7,272 bases of DNA from Patescibacteria group bacterium (GCA_023380695.1 JAMCRT010000043.1:1-7272), one strand, 5' to 3'. Shown: positions 1 to 7,022, numbered from the stretch's first letter. Notes: a model not told the origin generated them from the sequence alone. Translations and numbers: made by a program.

Positions 1-23
1 CAATAATATTTTGCATTAATGGA
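1..23. repeat. Copy 1 of a 23-base exact direct repeat, at the window edge
   Basis: These 23 bases are identical to 1503-1525. Here they encode, on the minus strand, the residues just after the G1 box of HK2. In the other copy they are read in a different frame within HK1. The two places are therefore not equivalent positions of the paralogous kinases. The match begins at the first base of the window and may continue outside it. Confidence 0.8.
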
Positions 24-1094
24 TATACCCATTCCATGATCCTTTACTTTTATTATTATTTTTTTGTTTTGTATGAATGATATAACATGTATTACTGAAT
101 ATTCTTTTGAATATTTAATTGAATTATCCAATAAATTTACAATAACATCTTGTAATTTCTCAGGGTCTGTATTTATAGTAATATTGTTTGTTCTACTATT
201 AAGTTTTATTTTTATATTTTTTTTATTTGCATTCTGTATTACCCTATCTATTGCTTTGATTATTATTGTGTTGATTGGGAAATCTTTTTTATTTATGTAT
301 AGTCTACCTAAATCTATTCTGGAACTATTTAGAAGGTTGTCAATTAGTTTATTCAAATTTTCTGTATTATTATATAAATCTTCAATTTCTGTTAATGTTT
401 CCTTTGGTAGTTTTATGTATTGAGGCTCAATATTTAATAGTTGCAAATATCCCCTTATTGCTGTCATAGGAGATCTTAACTCATGTGATATTGTTGATAT
501 AAATTCATCTTTATCTTTATTAATATTTTCTAATTTCTCTCTATTTTTTCTTTCTTTTATATATTTTTGAGTAATTTTATCTAATTGTTGAATCAATATT
601 TTAGATTCTATTGCAATGGTTACAACAAATGTTAAGAGAACTATTGATATTACTATATTTTCTGATGCTGGATATAATAGTATATATGATAAATTTGTTA
701 TATTAATCAATAATATTGATATTATTAAATTCAGAAATTTTCGATCTATTACAATTAAATTAAACAATAAGAAGCTATTACCGATTAAAAGTGTTAACTG
801 AAGATCTTTATAATAGAAACTTAGTGTTAATGCTATAATAAATAGCATAGAAAGATATATTTTATTTGTAAAAACTTGTGATCTTAAATGTGTAAATTTT
901 AATATGACTATAACAATTGTAGCAAGCAGTACTGAAAAGAAACTATAAAATATATATGATATTGGTATTCCTATTATTACTAATTGTATTGCAGCACAAG
1001 TTACTACAATGACATAATAAATGTAGTCTCTCTCTATCATTTTTGATAATGCAATATCTTTTTCACTAATAATTTTTTTCTTTAAATCAGCCAT
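1..1094 (-). CDS. Sensor histidine kinase HK2, six-TM, canonical H-box (3' end beyond window)
   Basis: This is an open frame of 364 codons, read from my own translation of the minus strand. The ATG lies at 1094-1092 and the gene has no stop before the left edge. Six hydrophobic helices lie at about residues 25-43, 46-66, 79-95, 98-116, 119-140 and 147-163, with short loops and no extracytoplasmic sensor domain. A charged linker (164-196) leads into a HisKA domain with a canonical H-box, FISTISHELRSPM, phospho-acceptor His204. The HATPase_c domain follows, with N-box VNLLDNS (Asn324) and G1 box VKDHGMGI (Asp352). The F and G2 boxes would lie outside the window. It should be a membrane kinase that autophosphorylates and passes phosphate to a response regulator not seen here. 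The start overlaps the HK1 stop by 8 bases, so translation is probably coupled. The last 23 bases at the edge duplicate a stretch inside HK1, so the visible 3' end may be a truncation or an assembly artefact. The family call is secure; the ligand is unknown. Confidence 0.9.
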   Translation of the reverse strand, partial: MADLKKKIISEKDIALSKMIERDYIYYVIVVTCAAIQLVIIGIPISYIFYSFFSVLLATIVIVILKFTHLRSQVFTNKIYLSMLFIIALTLSFYYKDLQLTLLIGNSFLLFNLIVIDRKFLNLIISILLINITNLSYILLYPASENIVISIVLLTFVVTIAIESKILIQQLDKITQKYIKERKNREKLENINKDKDEFISTISHELRSPMTAIRGYLQLLNIEPQYIKLPKETLTEIEDLYNNTENLNKLIDNLLNSSRIDLGRLYINKKDFPINTIIIKAIDRVIQNANKKNIKIKLNSRTNNITINTDPEKLQDVIVNLLDNSIKYSKEYSVIHVISFIQNKKIIIKVKDHGMGISINAKYY

Positions 1095-2361
1095 ATTTGT
1101 CAAATGATAATGTAAACGTAGAGCCATTGCCTTCTTTACTTTGTATACTGATTGTTCCATTCATTTTTTCTGTATATTGTTTTATAAGATATAACCCAAT
1201 ACCGTATCCTTGGTTAGTATTACTTGCTACATTTGAAGCTCTATAAAATTTATTGAATAAGTGTGGTATATCTTTTTTGGGAATTCCTATTCCGTTATCT
1301 TTTATGTCAATATACACTTTTTGTTCTTTTTCATATATATCTATGATAATTTTTCCATTGCTTCCAGTATATTTTATAGCGTTATCTATTATATTTCTTA
1401 ATATTTCTCCCATTCTTTGTATATCTACATTGATATATATTGCTTTTTTGACATCAAATTTTATAGAAATATTCTTTTCTTTGGCCTTAATATTCATCGC
1501 ATCAATAATATTTTGCATTAATGGAACGATATTGATTTTCTTAAGATTGAATGCAATATTTTGTATATTTAATCCTTCTAATTGTAAAATATTTTCAGAT
1601 AGATTTTTTAACGTGTTGGAGTTTATTTGAATTTTGTTAAATGTTTCTTGTATTGAATTATTTTGTATTCTATCTTTATTTGTTTTTATAATATTATCAA
1701 TTTGTTCATTAATAATTTTAATAGGCTCTGATAGATGAGATTCTATTATTTTTGCAAATGAATTTTTTTCTATATTTAACTTTTCAGATTGTTCTCTAAA
1801 TTTTATCTCTTCTGCATATTCTGAGTTCATGCTTTTATATATTTTAAGGTAATTATAAATACCAAGTACAATATATACTGTTGACCACATTTCTGTTGTG
1901 ATTGCAAATCTCTGATTAAATCCAGTAGGAAAATATTTAATAAGAATTATAGTATAACCTATGAATAACAATATTGTATAGATAACAGTTTGTTTGAAAT
2001 TGTTTATGGACATTACTGTTATAATGATAATTATTGGGAGTGCTAATATTGTTGGACTATATCCTCCTTCAAAAAGCCCCATTTCTACAAAAATAATAAT
2101 TGTAAGGAATAATTGTTCTATATATATTCTCCATCTTAAATTTTGAATTTTTATTATATTGTTCCATATAAATATTATTATTATGATAGAGATTCCAATA
2201 ATTGTATTTAGAAGAGCAATGCTATGAAAATTTGTTCCTAGAAATGGTAAGTTATATATTATTGTAAGAATAATTACTGAAAAATAAATCAATTTTTCAG
2301 TAATTTTTACAGTTTTTTGTAAGTTTTCCTGCTCATAATTTAGAGCATCGTTACTATCCAT
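1087..2361 (-). CDS. Sensor histidine kinase HK1, six-TM, with atypical H-box
   Basis: The protein has 424 residues and starts at the ATG at 2361-2359, overlapping the end of the cysteine desulfurase gene by 8 bases. Six hydrophobic segments lie at about 23-40, 47-67, 81-96, 102-119, 123-142 and 156-173. A HisKA-like dimerisation hairpin (about 195-265) and a HATPase_c domain (about 275-422) follow. The ATP-binding motifs are good: N-box RNIIDNAIKY (Asn327), G1 box KDNGIGI (Asp355), F-box region LFNKFYRA and G2 box GYGIGL (385-390). The H-box region reads FAKIIESHLSEPI. With the flanking Phe and Pro aligned to the canonical motif, the acceptor position is Ser208, His209 is one place late, and the usual acidic residue after His is Leu. 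It resembles HK2 in topology and size, so the two are probably an old tandem duplication. Autophosphorylation may be lost or altered; it could act as a partner or regulator of HK2. The signal and the cognate response regulator are unknown. Confidence 0.92.
   Translation of the reverse strand: MDSNDALNYEQENLQKTVKITEKLIYFSVIILTIIYNLPFLGTNFHSIALLNTIIGISIIIIIFIWNNIIKIQNLRWRIYIEQLFLTIIIFVEMGLFEGGYSPTILALPIIIIITVMSINNFKQTVIYTILLFIGYTIILIKYFPTGFNQRFAITTEMWSTVYIVLGIYNYLKIYKSMNSEYAEEIKFREQSEKLNIEKNSFAKIIESHLSEPIKIINEQIDNIIKTNKDRIQNNSIQETFNKIQINSNTLKNLSENILQLEGLNIQNIAFNLKKINIVPLMQNIIDAMNIKAKEKNISIKFDVKKAIYINVDIQRMGEILRNIIDNAIKYTGSNGKIIIDIYEKEQKVYIDIKDNGIGIPKKDIPHLFNKFYRASNVASNTNQGYGIGLYLIKQYTEKMNGTISIQSKEGNGSTFTLSFDKYG
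1503..1525. repeat. Copy 2 of the 23-base exact direct repeat, inside HK1
   Basis: This copy is identical to bases 1-23 of the window. It encodes the PLMQNII segment of HK1 (about residues 280-286), at the start of the ATPase domain. That segment fits its local protein context, so this copy is probably the native one. Confidence 0.8.
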
Positions 2362-3481
2362 GTATATTCTTTATTATATCAATTGTTTTTATTAATTCAT
2401 CCCTTGTATTCATCTCAGATAAGGAAAATCTTACTGAGTGTTTTATTTCAGATGAACTAAGACCTATTGCTTTTAGTACATGTGATGGTTCAATAGAAAG
2501 AGAAGAACAAGCAGATCCTGCTGATGCATATATTCCATGCATATCGAGATTTATAAGCATACTCTCAGTATCAATATTGGGGAAATAGATATTAGTTATA
2601 TGAGGTAATTTTTGACTTGTATTACCATTAATTTCTATACCTTTCATTGTTTCTATAATTTCTTTTTCAAAAAAATCTCTTAATATTTTTACCTTTTTAT
2701 ATCTTTCATTTCTTTGACGGGATAGTATTTCAATTGCTTTTCCAAAACCTACAATTCCTGCCACATTTTCCGTTCCACCACGCACACCATATTCAGAAGA
2801 GCCAGGGAATAATGGAACTATTGGGGTACTTCTTTTTATGTATAGGCCTCCTATTCCTTTTGGTCCATATATTTTATGAGAACCAAAACTTAAAAGGTCA
2901 ACACCTAAATCTACTACATTTATATCAAGATATTTAATAGATTGTATTGCATCTGTATGAAATAATATGTTTCCCTCATGTGCAATATCTGCAAATTTCC
3001 TTATATCTTGTATTGTACCTATTTCTGAGTTTGCATGCATAATTGATATTAGAATTGTATCTTTTCTTATCGCTTTTTTCAGTGATTTTGGTGATACAAA
3101 ACCATTTTTATCAACTGGTAAGTATGTAATATCAAAATCTTCAAGCATTTGTACACACTTTAATATACTATCATGTTCTATTTTAGATACTATAATATGT
3201 CTACCTTTTGATTTTAGTGCTTTTGCTACTCCTTGTATTGCAATATTGTTACTTTCTGTGCCTCCAGATGTAAAAATAATTTCTTGTATTTCAGAATTTA
3301 GGTAATTTGCAATTATCTCCCGTGCATTATCTATTGCGATTCTTGATCTTTGTCCCAATGTATGTGTAGAACTTGGATTTGCAAATTCATCATATAAATA
3401 TGGCAACATTGCATTAACTACATTCTCCAACATTTTTGTAGATGCAGAATTATCAAGATATATGTTTTGTTTGCTCTTCAT
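2354..3481 (-). CDS. Cysteine desulfurase, NifS/IscS family (class V aminotransferase fold)
   Basis: This PLP enzyme would convert L-cysteine to L-alanine and leave a persulfide on the active-site Cys, supplying sulfur for Fe-S clusters or tRNA thiolation. Its 375 residues are a little short for IscS/NifS (about 390-405), but both ends are natural. The expected motifs are in order: N-terminal YLDNSAST (8-15), TSGGTESNN (71-79), the PLP-stacking His103 in IEHDS, HTDAIQ (Asp177, Gln180), the PLP lysine in SFGSHKIYGPKGIGG (Lys203), RGGTENV (234-240), and the catalytic loop AGSACSS with Cys325 followed by EPSHVLKAIG. The loop is of the NifS/IscS (group I) kind rather than the SufS kind. No IscU, SufE, IscR or MnmA gene is adjacent, so its sulfur acceptor is unknown. 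It is first in an operon with two histidine kinases, and its TAG stop overlaps the HK1 start by 8 bases. There is no Shine-Dalgarno sequence before the ATG at 3481. The family is certain; the choice between iscS and nifS as a name is not. Confidence 0.96.
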   Translation of the reverse strand: MKSKQNIYLDNSASTKMLENVVNAMLPYLYDEFANPSSTHTLGQRSRIAIDNAREIIANYLNSEIQEIIFTSGGTESNNIAIQGVAKALKSKGRHIIVSKIEHDSILKCVQMLEDFDITYLPVDKNGFVSPKSLKKAIRKDTILISIMHANSEIGTIQDIRKFADIAHEGNILFHTDAIQSIKYLDINVVDLGVDLLSFGSHKIYGPKGIGGLYIKRSTPIVPLFPGSSEYGVRGGTENVAGIVGFGKAIEILSRQRNERYKKVKILRDFFEKEIIETMKGIEINGNTSQKLPHITNIYFPNIDTESMLINLDMHGIYASAGSACSSLSIEPSHVLKAIGLSSSEIKHSVRFSLSEMNTRDELIKTIDIIKNIHG

Positions 3482-3487
3482 TTTATT

Positions 3488-3516
3488 TTGTTATAGAATA
3501 TTAAATAGATAATAAT
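3488..3516 (+). promoter_or_regulatory. Candidate sigma70-type promoter for the DUF4870 gene
   Basis: TTGTTA (3488-3493) and AATAAT (3511-3516) are separated by 17 bases. This predicts a transcript start near 3523 and a leader of only about 5 bases before the ATG at 3529. The region is so AT-rich that other -10 choices exist (TATAAA at 3516-3521, GATAAT at 3508-3513), so the exact boxes are tentative. Confidence 0.4.
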
Positions 3517-3539
3517 ATAAATTTATGTATGGATGACAA
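3512..3539 (-). promoter_or_regulatory. Candidate sigma70-type promoter for the cysteine desulfurase/HK1/HK2 operon
   Basis: On the minus strand TTGTCA (3539-3534) and TATTAT (3517-3512) lie 16 bases apart. A start would fall near 3505 and the leader before the ATG at 3481 would be about 24 bases. The -35 box lies inside the first codons of the divergent gene and the -10 overlaps that gene's own -10. If both are real, the two promoters would compete for the same DNA. The call rests on consensus matching only, in AT-rich DNA. Confidence 0.35.
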
Positions 3540-4821
3540 TATTATAAATCAAAATCAGAACTTTTACATCCCTAAAGATGATGATAAGTCGCAGATTAAT
3601 CAAGATGATAATAATAATCATAGAGATATTAATGTCCACGATCCATATGATCTCATATTAGGAAATGTTTCTCCCGTTAAGGTTTCAGGCGAAGGACAAA
3701 GTGATTTACAGAAATCTACTAAGATAAATGATGAAGCTACAGTGGATGATATTAATTTACATTCTTCTGTACATCAGAATATAGGTGTAAATAACAGTAA
3801 TATAGATAATCCTCAAGATGGATCTGGTGTAGTACAGCCAATTACTGATATAAATACTGACAATAATGTAAGTAATTTGAATATTCCTACATCACCAAAT
3901 ATTGGAGATGTACAAGCAAATACTGTACCTGATATAAACCAATCTTCTGTTGTCAATGATACTTTTAATATGGACAGCACTACAGATTCAGATAACCAGA
4001 ATAATCAAGATATAGGCAGTAGTCCAAACTCTTACTCTTCAAATATAGGAGATATCAGTAATACTTTTGTAGGTGAGGATACAGGTGTTAATGCACAAGT
4101 ATCAAATATAGGTGATCAGAATGTAGAAAATCAAGGTATGCCTCAGAATACAATTTCTAATACTGTTGATACTCAAAATCAAGTAGTAGGTGATAACAAT
4201 ATTCCTACTCAAACATTAAACATGGGTAGTCAGAGTACAGTAAGTCAAGATATGCCACAAAACACAGTATCTAGTACAGTAGGTATGCAAAATGGAGAAA
4301 ATGTTTCTTTCCAAACACCAACCATGGGTAATCAAAACACATTAAATCAGAGTATACCACAAAACACAGTTTCTAATACTGTTGATGCTCAAAATCAGAG
4401 TATAGGAGATAATAATGTCCCTACCAATAATAATCAGAATATTTATTCTCAAGTAAATATAGATCAGAATGTAGCATCTAATATATCAGGGAATGTAAAT
4501 CAAGAAGAGAGTATTATTGGTATAATATCATATGTAATAGGTATAAATATTATTACTCTCGCAGTCTCATTTATTAAAAATGATAAATTTATGAAGTTTC
4601 ATTCTTTGCAAAGTATATTCTTTAATATTTTATTTTTGATAATATTCTTTATTTTTGATTTTTTATCACACGGGTTTTTATCATTAGGTTTTCTTATAGC
4701 CAATGTAGTATTATTCATAATATGGATACTTCTAAGTATATTCCTTATGTATAAAGCATTTATTGGAGAGAAATATTCATTCACATTCTTTGGGAAATTA
4801 GCCGGAATCTTTGTTAAATAA
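3529..4821 (+). CDS. Asn/Gln-rich repeat protein with C-terminal DUF4870 (Tic20-like) membrane domain
   Basis: The protein has 430 residues. Residues 1 to about 325 are polar and low in complexity, dominated by Asn, Gln, Ser, Thr, Asp and Val, with no Cys or Trp and no signal peptide. They look intrinsically disordered. Residues 194-304 hold three degenerate repeats of 34-39 residues. From about residue 327 the protein changes abruptly into a membrane domain with hydrophobic helices at about 330-349, 362-380 and 384-407. Between and after them are KFMKFHSLQS and FLMYKAFIGEKYSF, a pattern I recognise from the DUF4870/Tic20-like family of small membrane proteins of unknown role. Those proteins are normally only about 100-130 residues long, so the disordered N-terminal part is the oddity. 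The ATG at 3529 is chosen because the ATG four bases upstream runs into a stop at once. There is no Shine-Dalgarno sequence. The gene sits alone between a divergent promoter region and the tRNA-Cys promoter. Its function is unknown. Confidence 0.88.
   Translation: MDDNIINQNQNFYIPKDDDKSQINQDDNNNHRDINVHDPYDLILGNVSPVKVSGEGQSDLQKSTKINDEATVDDINLHSSVHQNIGVNNSNIDNPQDGSGVVQPITDINTDNNVSNLNIPTSPNIGDVQANTVPDINQSSVVNDTFNMDSTTDSDNQNNQDIGSSPNSYSSNIGDISNTFVGEDTGVNAQVSNIGDQNVENQGMPQNTISNTVDTQNQVVGDNNIPTQTLNMGSQSTVSQDMPQNTVSSTVGMQNGENVSFQTPTMGNQNTLNQSIPQNTVSNTVDAQNQSIGDNNVPTNNNQNIYSQVNIDQNVASNISGNVNQEESIIGIISYVIGINIITLAVSFIKNDKFMKFHSLQSIFFNILFLIIFFIFDFLSHGFLSLGFLIANVVLFIIWILLSIFLMYKAFIGEKYSFTFFGKLAGIFVK
4108..4440 (+). 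repeat. Three degenerate in-frame tandem repeats (34-39 codons each)
   Basis: The units are 4108-4221, 4222-4323 and 4324-4440, coding for residues 194-231, 232-265 and 266-304 of the DUF4870 protein. Each begins with [IM]G[DSN]Q and carries a core PQNT[IV]S[NS]TV about ten residues later. Units 1 and 3 also share VGDNNIP / IGDNNVP. At DNA level units 1 and 3 share a 17-base exact match (4154-4170 and 4370-4386), so the repeats arose by duplication rather than compositional bias alone. Weaker traces of the IGD motif occur earlier, near residues 125 and 173. Confidence 0.75.
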
Positions 4822-4822
4822 A

Positions 4823-4831
4823 TGATATAAT
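4823..4831 (+). promoter_or_regulatory. Extended -10 promoter for the tRNA-Cys/alaS/ruvX unit
   Basis: The nine bases TGATATAAT match the extended -10 consensus TGnTATAAT perfectly. They begin 2 bases after the stop of the DUF4870 gene and end 10 bases before the tRNA. No good -35 lies at 16-18 bases, as is common for extended -10 promoters. The transcript should start at about 4838, only some 4 bases ahead of the mature tRNA 5' end. Confidence 0.65.
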
Positions 4832-4841
4832 ACTTGGATGT

Positions 4842-4914
4842 GGCGACGTATCCGAGTTGGTTCAGGAAGCGGTCTGCAAAACCGTATACGTGGGTTCGAA
4901 TCCCATCGTCGTCT
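4842..4914 (+). tRNA. tRNA-Cys (anticodon GCA)
   Basis: The 73 bases fold into a full cloverleaf. The 7-bp acceptor stem pairs 4842-4848 with 4907-4913 and has one G-U pair. The D arm has a TCC/GGA stem and a GG in its loop. The anticodon stem GCGGT/ACCGT carries loop CTGCAAA with anticodon GCA at 4876-4878. The T arm is GTGGG/CCCAT with loop TTCGAAT. The discriminator base is T (U73), an identity element of tRNA-Cys, which supports the anticodon reading. CCA is not encoded, so a CCA-adding enzyme is required. The tRNA is 5 bases upstream of the alaS start and probably shares its transcript. Confidence 0.97.
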
Positions 4915-4919
4915 ATTTA

Positions 4920-7022
4920 ATGTTTATGAAAAGTGCTGATATAAGAAAACAATTTATAGATTTCTTTAAAGAAAATGGTCACAAGGAATTTAAAACATCA
5001 TCATTGATACCTGATGATGATAGTATGCTATTTACTACTGCAGGTATGGTTCAGATGGTACCTTTTCTGCTACGTGAGAAAGAAATAGAACATACTCGTG
5101 TTTGTTCTATACAGAAGAGTTTTAGAACAGTTGATATTAATAGTATAGGGATTGATGGCAGACACAACACATTTTTTGAGATGCTTGGATCATGGTCATT
5201 TGGAGATTATTATAAAAAAGGGGCAATTGAGATTGCATATAAATTACTAGTAGATGTTTTTAAATTGGATAAAAATAAACTTTGGGTTAGTATTTTTAAG
5301 GGAAACAGTGAAATTCCATATGATAGTGAATCATTTGCTATATGGCGTAGTTTAGGTATTGAGGAAGAGAGAATTGTAAAATTAGGAGAAGATAATTTTT
5401 GGGGACCCACATCTCTTGAGGGGCCATGTGGTCCTTCTACTGAAATATATTATGATTTGGGAGAAAGCATTGGTTGTGGCAGGAATACATGTAGACCTGG
5501 ATGTGATTGTGATAGATTTCTGGAAATATGGAATGCAGGTGTTTTTATGGAATACTATAAATTTGAAAATGGATTTTCTAAACTTCCATATACTAATGTT
5601 GATACAGGTGCAGGCCTTGAAAGACTAGCACTAGTGTTACAAAATGTCACTTCAGTATTTAAAACAGATTTATTTTTACCAATTGTAGAGAAAATAAAAT
5701 CATCTAATGTGAAATCATTAAATGATAAATCTGTGAATATTATTGCAGATCATATAAGAGGAATAACATTTTTAATAGCAGATGGAATAATTCCTACTAA
5801 TGAGTATAGAGGATATATATTAAGAAGACTTATAAGGAGAGCTATGGTTCAAGTGATTTTAATGAAAGGGGAGTTTCCATATTTAGCTAGTATTGCACAA
5901 ACTGTTATAGAGGAGTATTCATATCAGTACCCAGAGCTTAAAAAAAATGAAAAGAAAATTATAGATACAATAAATAAAGAAGAGCAATTATTTCAAAAAA
6001 CTCTTAGAAAAGGTTTTGCAATTCTAGATATCTTATATGATAAAACAAAAAGTACAAATACAAGGAAATTTGTATCAGGAGAAAACATGTTTTTATTGCA
6101 TGATACATATGGTCTTAGTATAGACCTTTTAGAGGATATTATAGTTACAAGTGAGAAAGATAGGGATATTTTTGAAAAAGAGATGAAAACATTCAATCTA
6201 TTACTTAGAAATCAGCAGGAAAAATCTAGAATGGGGTCTTCATTTACTGTAGGTAAAAGTATGGAACAAGAACTTTTAGATATTCCAAGAACTCAATTTG
6301 TAGGGTTTGATACATTAGAGACTGCACCATCTAGAGTATTATATGTTTTGGATATGGGAGAAGATGTACAATTTGTTTTAGATAAAACTCCGTTTTTTGC
6401 GGAATCTGGAGGTCAAATAGGAGATAGTGGTATTGTTTTAGGAAATAATGTCAAGATATATGTTGAAAATGTTCGTAAAACTAAAAATGGTGTATTTGTA
6501 CATCAGGGTAAATATGAAAAGAATTCAGATAAAATAAAAGAAAATGATTTATTAGAATGTATGGTAGACTCTACAAAAAGATTGAAAGCAAGTAATAATC
6601 ATACTGCTACACATTTACTTGGTAAAGCCATTAAAATTGTTTTAGGAGGCAGTGTTGTACAAAAAGGATCTTTAATTACACCTGATCAGATAAGATTTGA
6701 TTTTAATTTTGAAAAACCTCTTAGTGATGATGAGATACAAAAAATTGAAGATATTGTAAATGGAGAAATAAAGAAAAATAGTAAAATTATAATAGAGAAT
6801 ATAACTTACAAAGATGCAAAAGATAGAAACATTGATTTACCTTTTGATGATAGATACTCAAGAGATGAAAAACTGCGATTAGTCAAAATTGGTGATTTTT
6901 CTGAGGAACTTTGTGGAGGTACACATAAAGGTACTATTGGTAATTTTGGTAAATTTAAGATTATAAAACAAGAGAGTGTAGGTAAAGGGGTTAGAAGAGT
7001 AAGGGCAAATCTTTCTAAATGA
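4920..7022 (+). CDS. alaS: Alanyl-tRNA synthetase lacking the C-Ala domain
   Basis: This class II synthetase charges tRNA-Ala with alanine and removes mischarged serine or glycine. Counting from the ATG at 4920 (700 residues), motif 1 is near 28-45 (LIPDDDSMLFTTAGM). Motif 2 is near 69-95, with FFEMLGSWSFGDYYKK, and motif 3 is NVDTGAGLERL (226-236). A cysteine cluster, GCGRNTCRPGCDCDRF (185-200), occurs in many bacterial AlaRS. The editing domain has HTATH (His561, His565) and CGGTH (Cys665, His669), the four expected zinc/editing-site residues. The protein stops 31 residues after His669, whereas E. coli AlaRS (876 residues) continues for about 200 more; the C-Ala/DHHA1 part is absent. A second ATG at 4926 gives MKSADIRKQF and is an equally good start; a TTG at 4857 lies inside the tRNA and is rejected. 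There is no Shine-Dalgarno sequence. The TGA stop overlaps the ruvX start. Confidence 0.97.
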   Translation: MFMKSADIRKQFIDFFKENGHKEFKTSSLIPDDDSMLFTTAGMVQMVPFLLREKEIEHTRVCSIQKSFRTVDINSIGIDGRHNTFFEMLGSWSFGDYYKKGAIEIAYKLLVDVFKLDKNKLWVSIFKGNSEIPYDSESFAIWRSLGIEEERIVKLGEDNFWGPTSLEGPCGPSTEIYYDLGESIGCGRNTCRPGCDCDRFLEIWNAGVFMEYYKFENGFSKLPYTNVDTGAGLERLALVLQNVTSVFKTDLFLPIVEKIKSSNVKSLNDKSVNIIADHIRGITFLIADGIIPTNEYRGYILRRLIRRAMVQVILMKGEFPYLASIAQTVIEEYSYQYPELKKNEKKIIDTINKEEQLFQKTLRKGFAILDILYDKTKSTNTRKFVSGENMFLLHDTYGLSIDLLEDIIVTSEKDRDIFEKEMKTFNLLLRNQQEKSRMGSSFTVGKSMEQELLDIPRTQFVGFDTLETAPSRVLYVLDMGEDVQFVLDKTPFFAESGGQIGDSGIVLGNNVKIYVENVRKTKNGVFVHQGKYEKNSDKIKENDLLECMVDSTKRLKASNNHTATHLLGKAIKIVLGGSVVQKGSLITPDQIRFDFNFEKPLSDDEIQKIEDIVNGEIKKNSKIIIENITYKDAKDRNIDLPFDDRYSRDEKLRLVKIGDFSEELCGGTHKGTIGNFGKFKIIKQESVGKGVRRVRANLSK

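Noticed and set aside
64..469. Hydrophobic open frames on the plus strand opposite HK2
   Set aside because: They are antisense shadows of the HK2 coding sequence, which has clear HisKA and HATPase motifs on the minus strand.
616..801. Plus-strand 61-residue open frame
   Set aside because: It is antisense to the transmembrane part of HK2; no start signal or recognisable motif.
1..1094. HK2 as a broken pseudogene
   Set aside because: Codon-by-codon reading of the minus strand shows one uninterrupted frame from the ATG at 1094 to the edge; only its unseen 3' end is in doubt.
4108..4440. CRISPR-like or non-coding repeat array
   Set aside because: The units are degenerate, in frame, about 100-117 bases long, without spacers, and encode similar peptides.
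4857..4919. N-terminal extension of alaS starting at a TTG inside the tRNA
   Set aside because: It would translate most of the tRNA-Cys; the conserved AlaRS N-terminus begins at the MKSADIR segment, so the ATG at 4920 or 4926 is the start.
4842..4925. T-box or other riboswitch controlling alaS
   Set aside because: The structured element is a complete tRNA-Cys with matching discriminator base; there is no room for a T-box leader or terminator hairpin before alaS.
5416..5628. Short plus-strand open frame inside alaS
   Set aside because: It is in another frame of a well-conserved alaS region and has no independent support.
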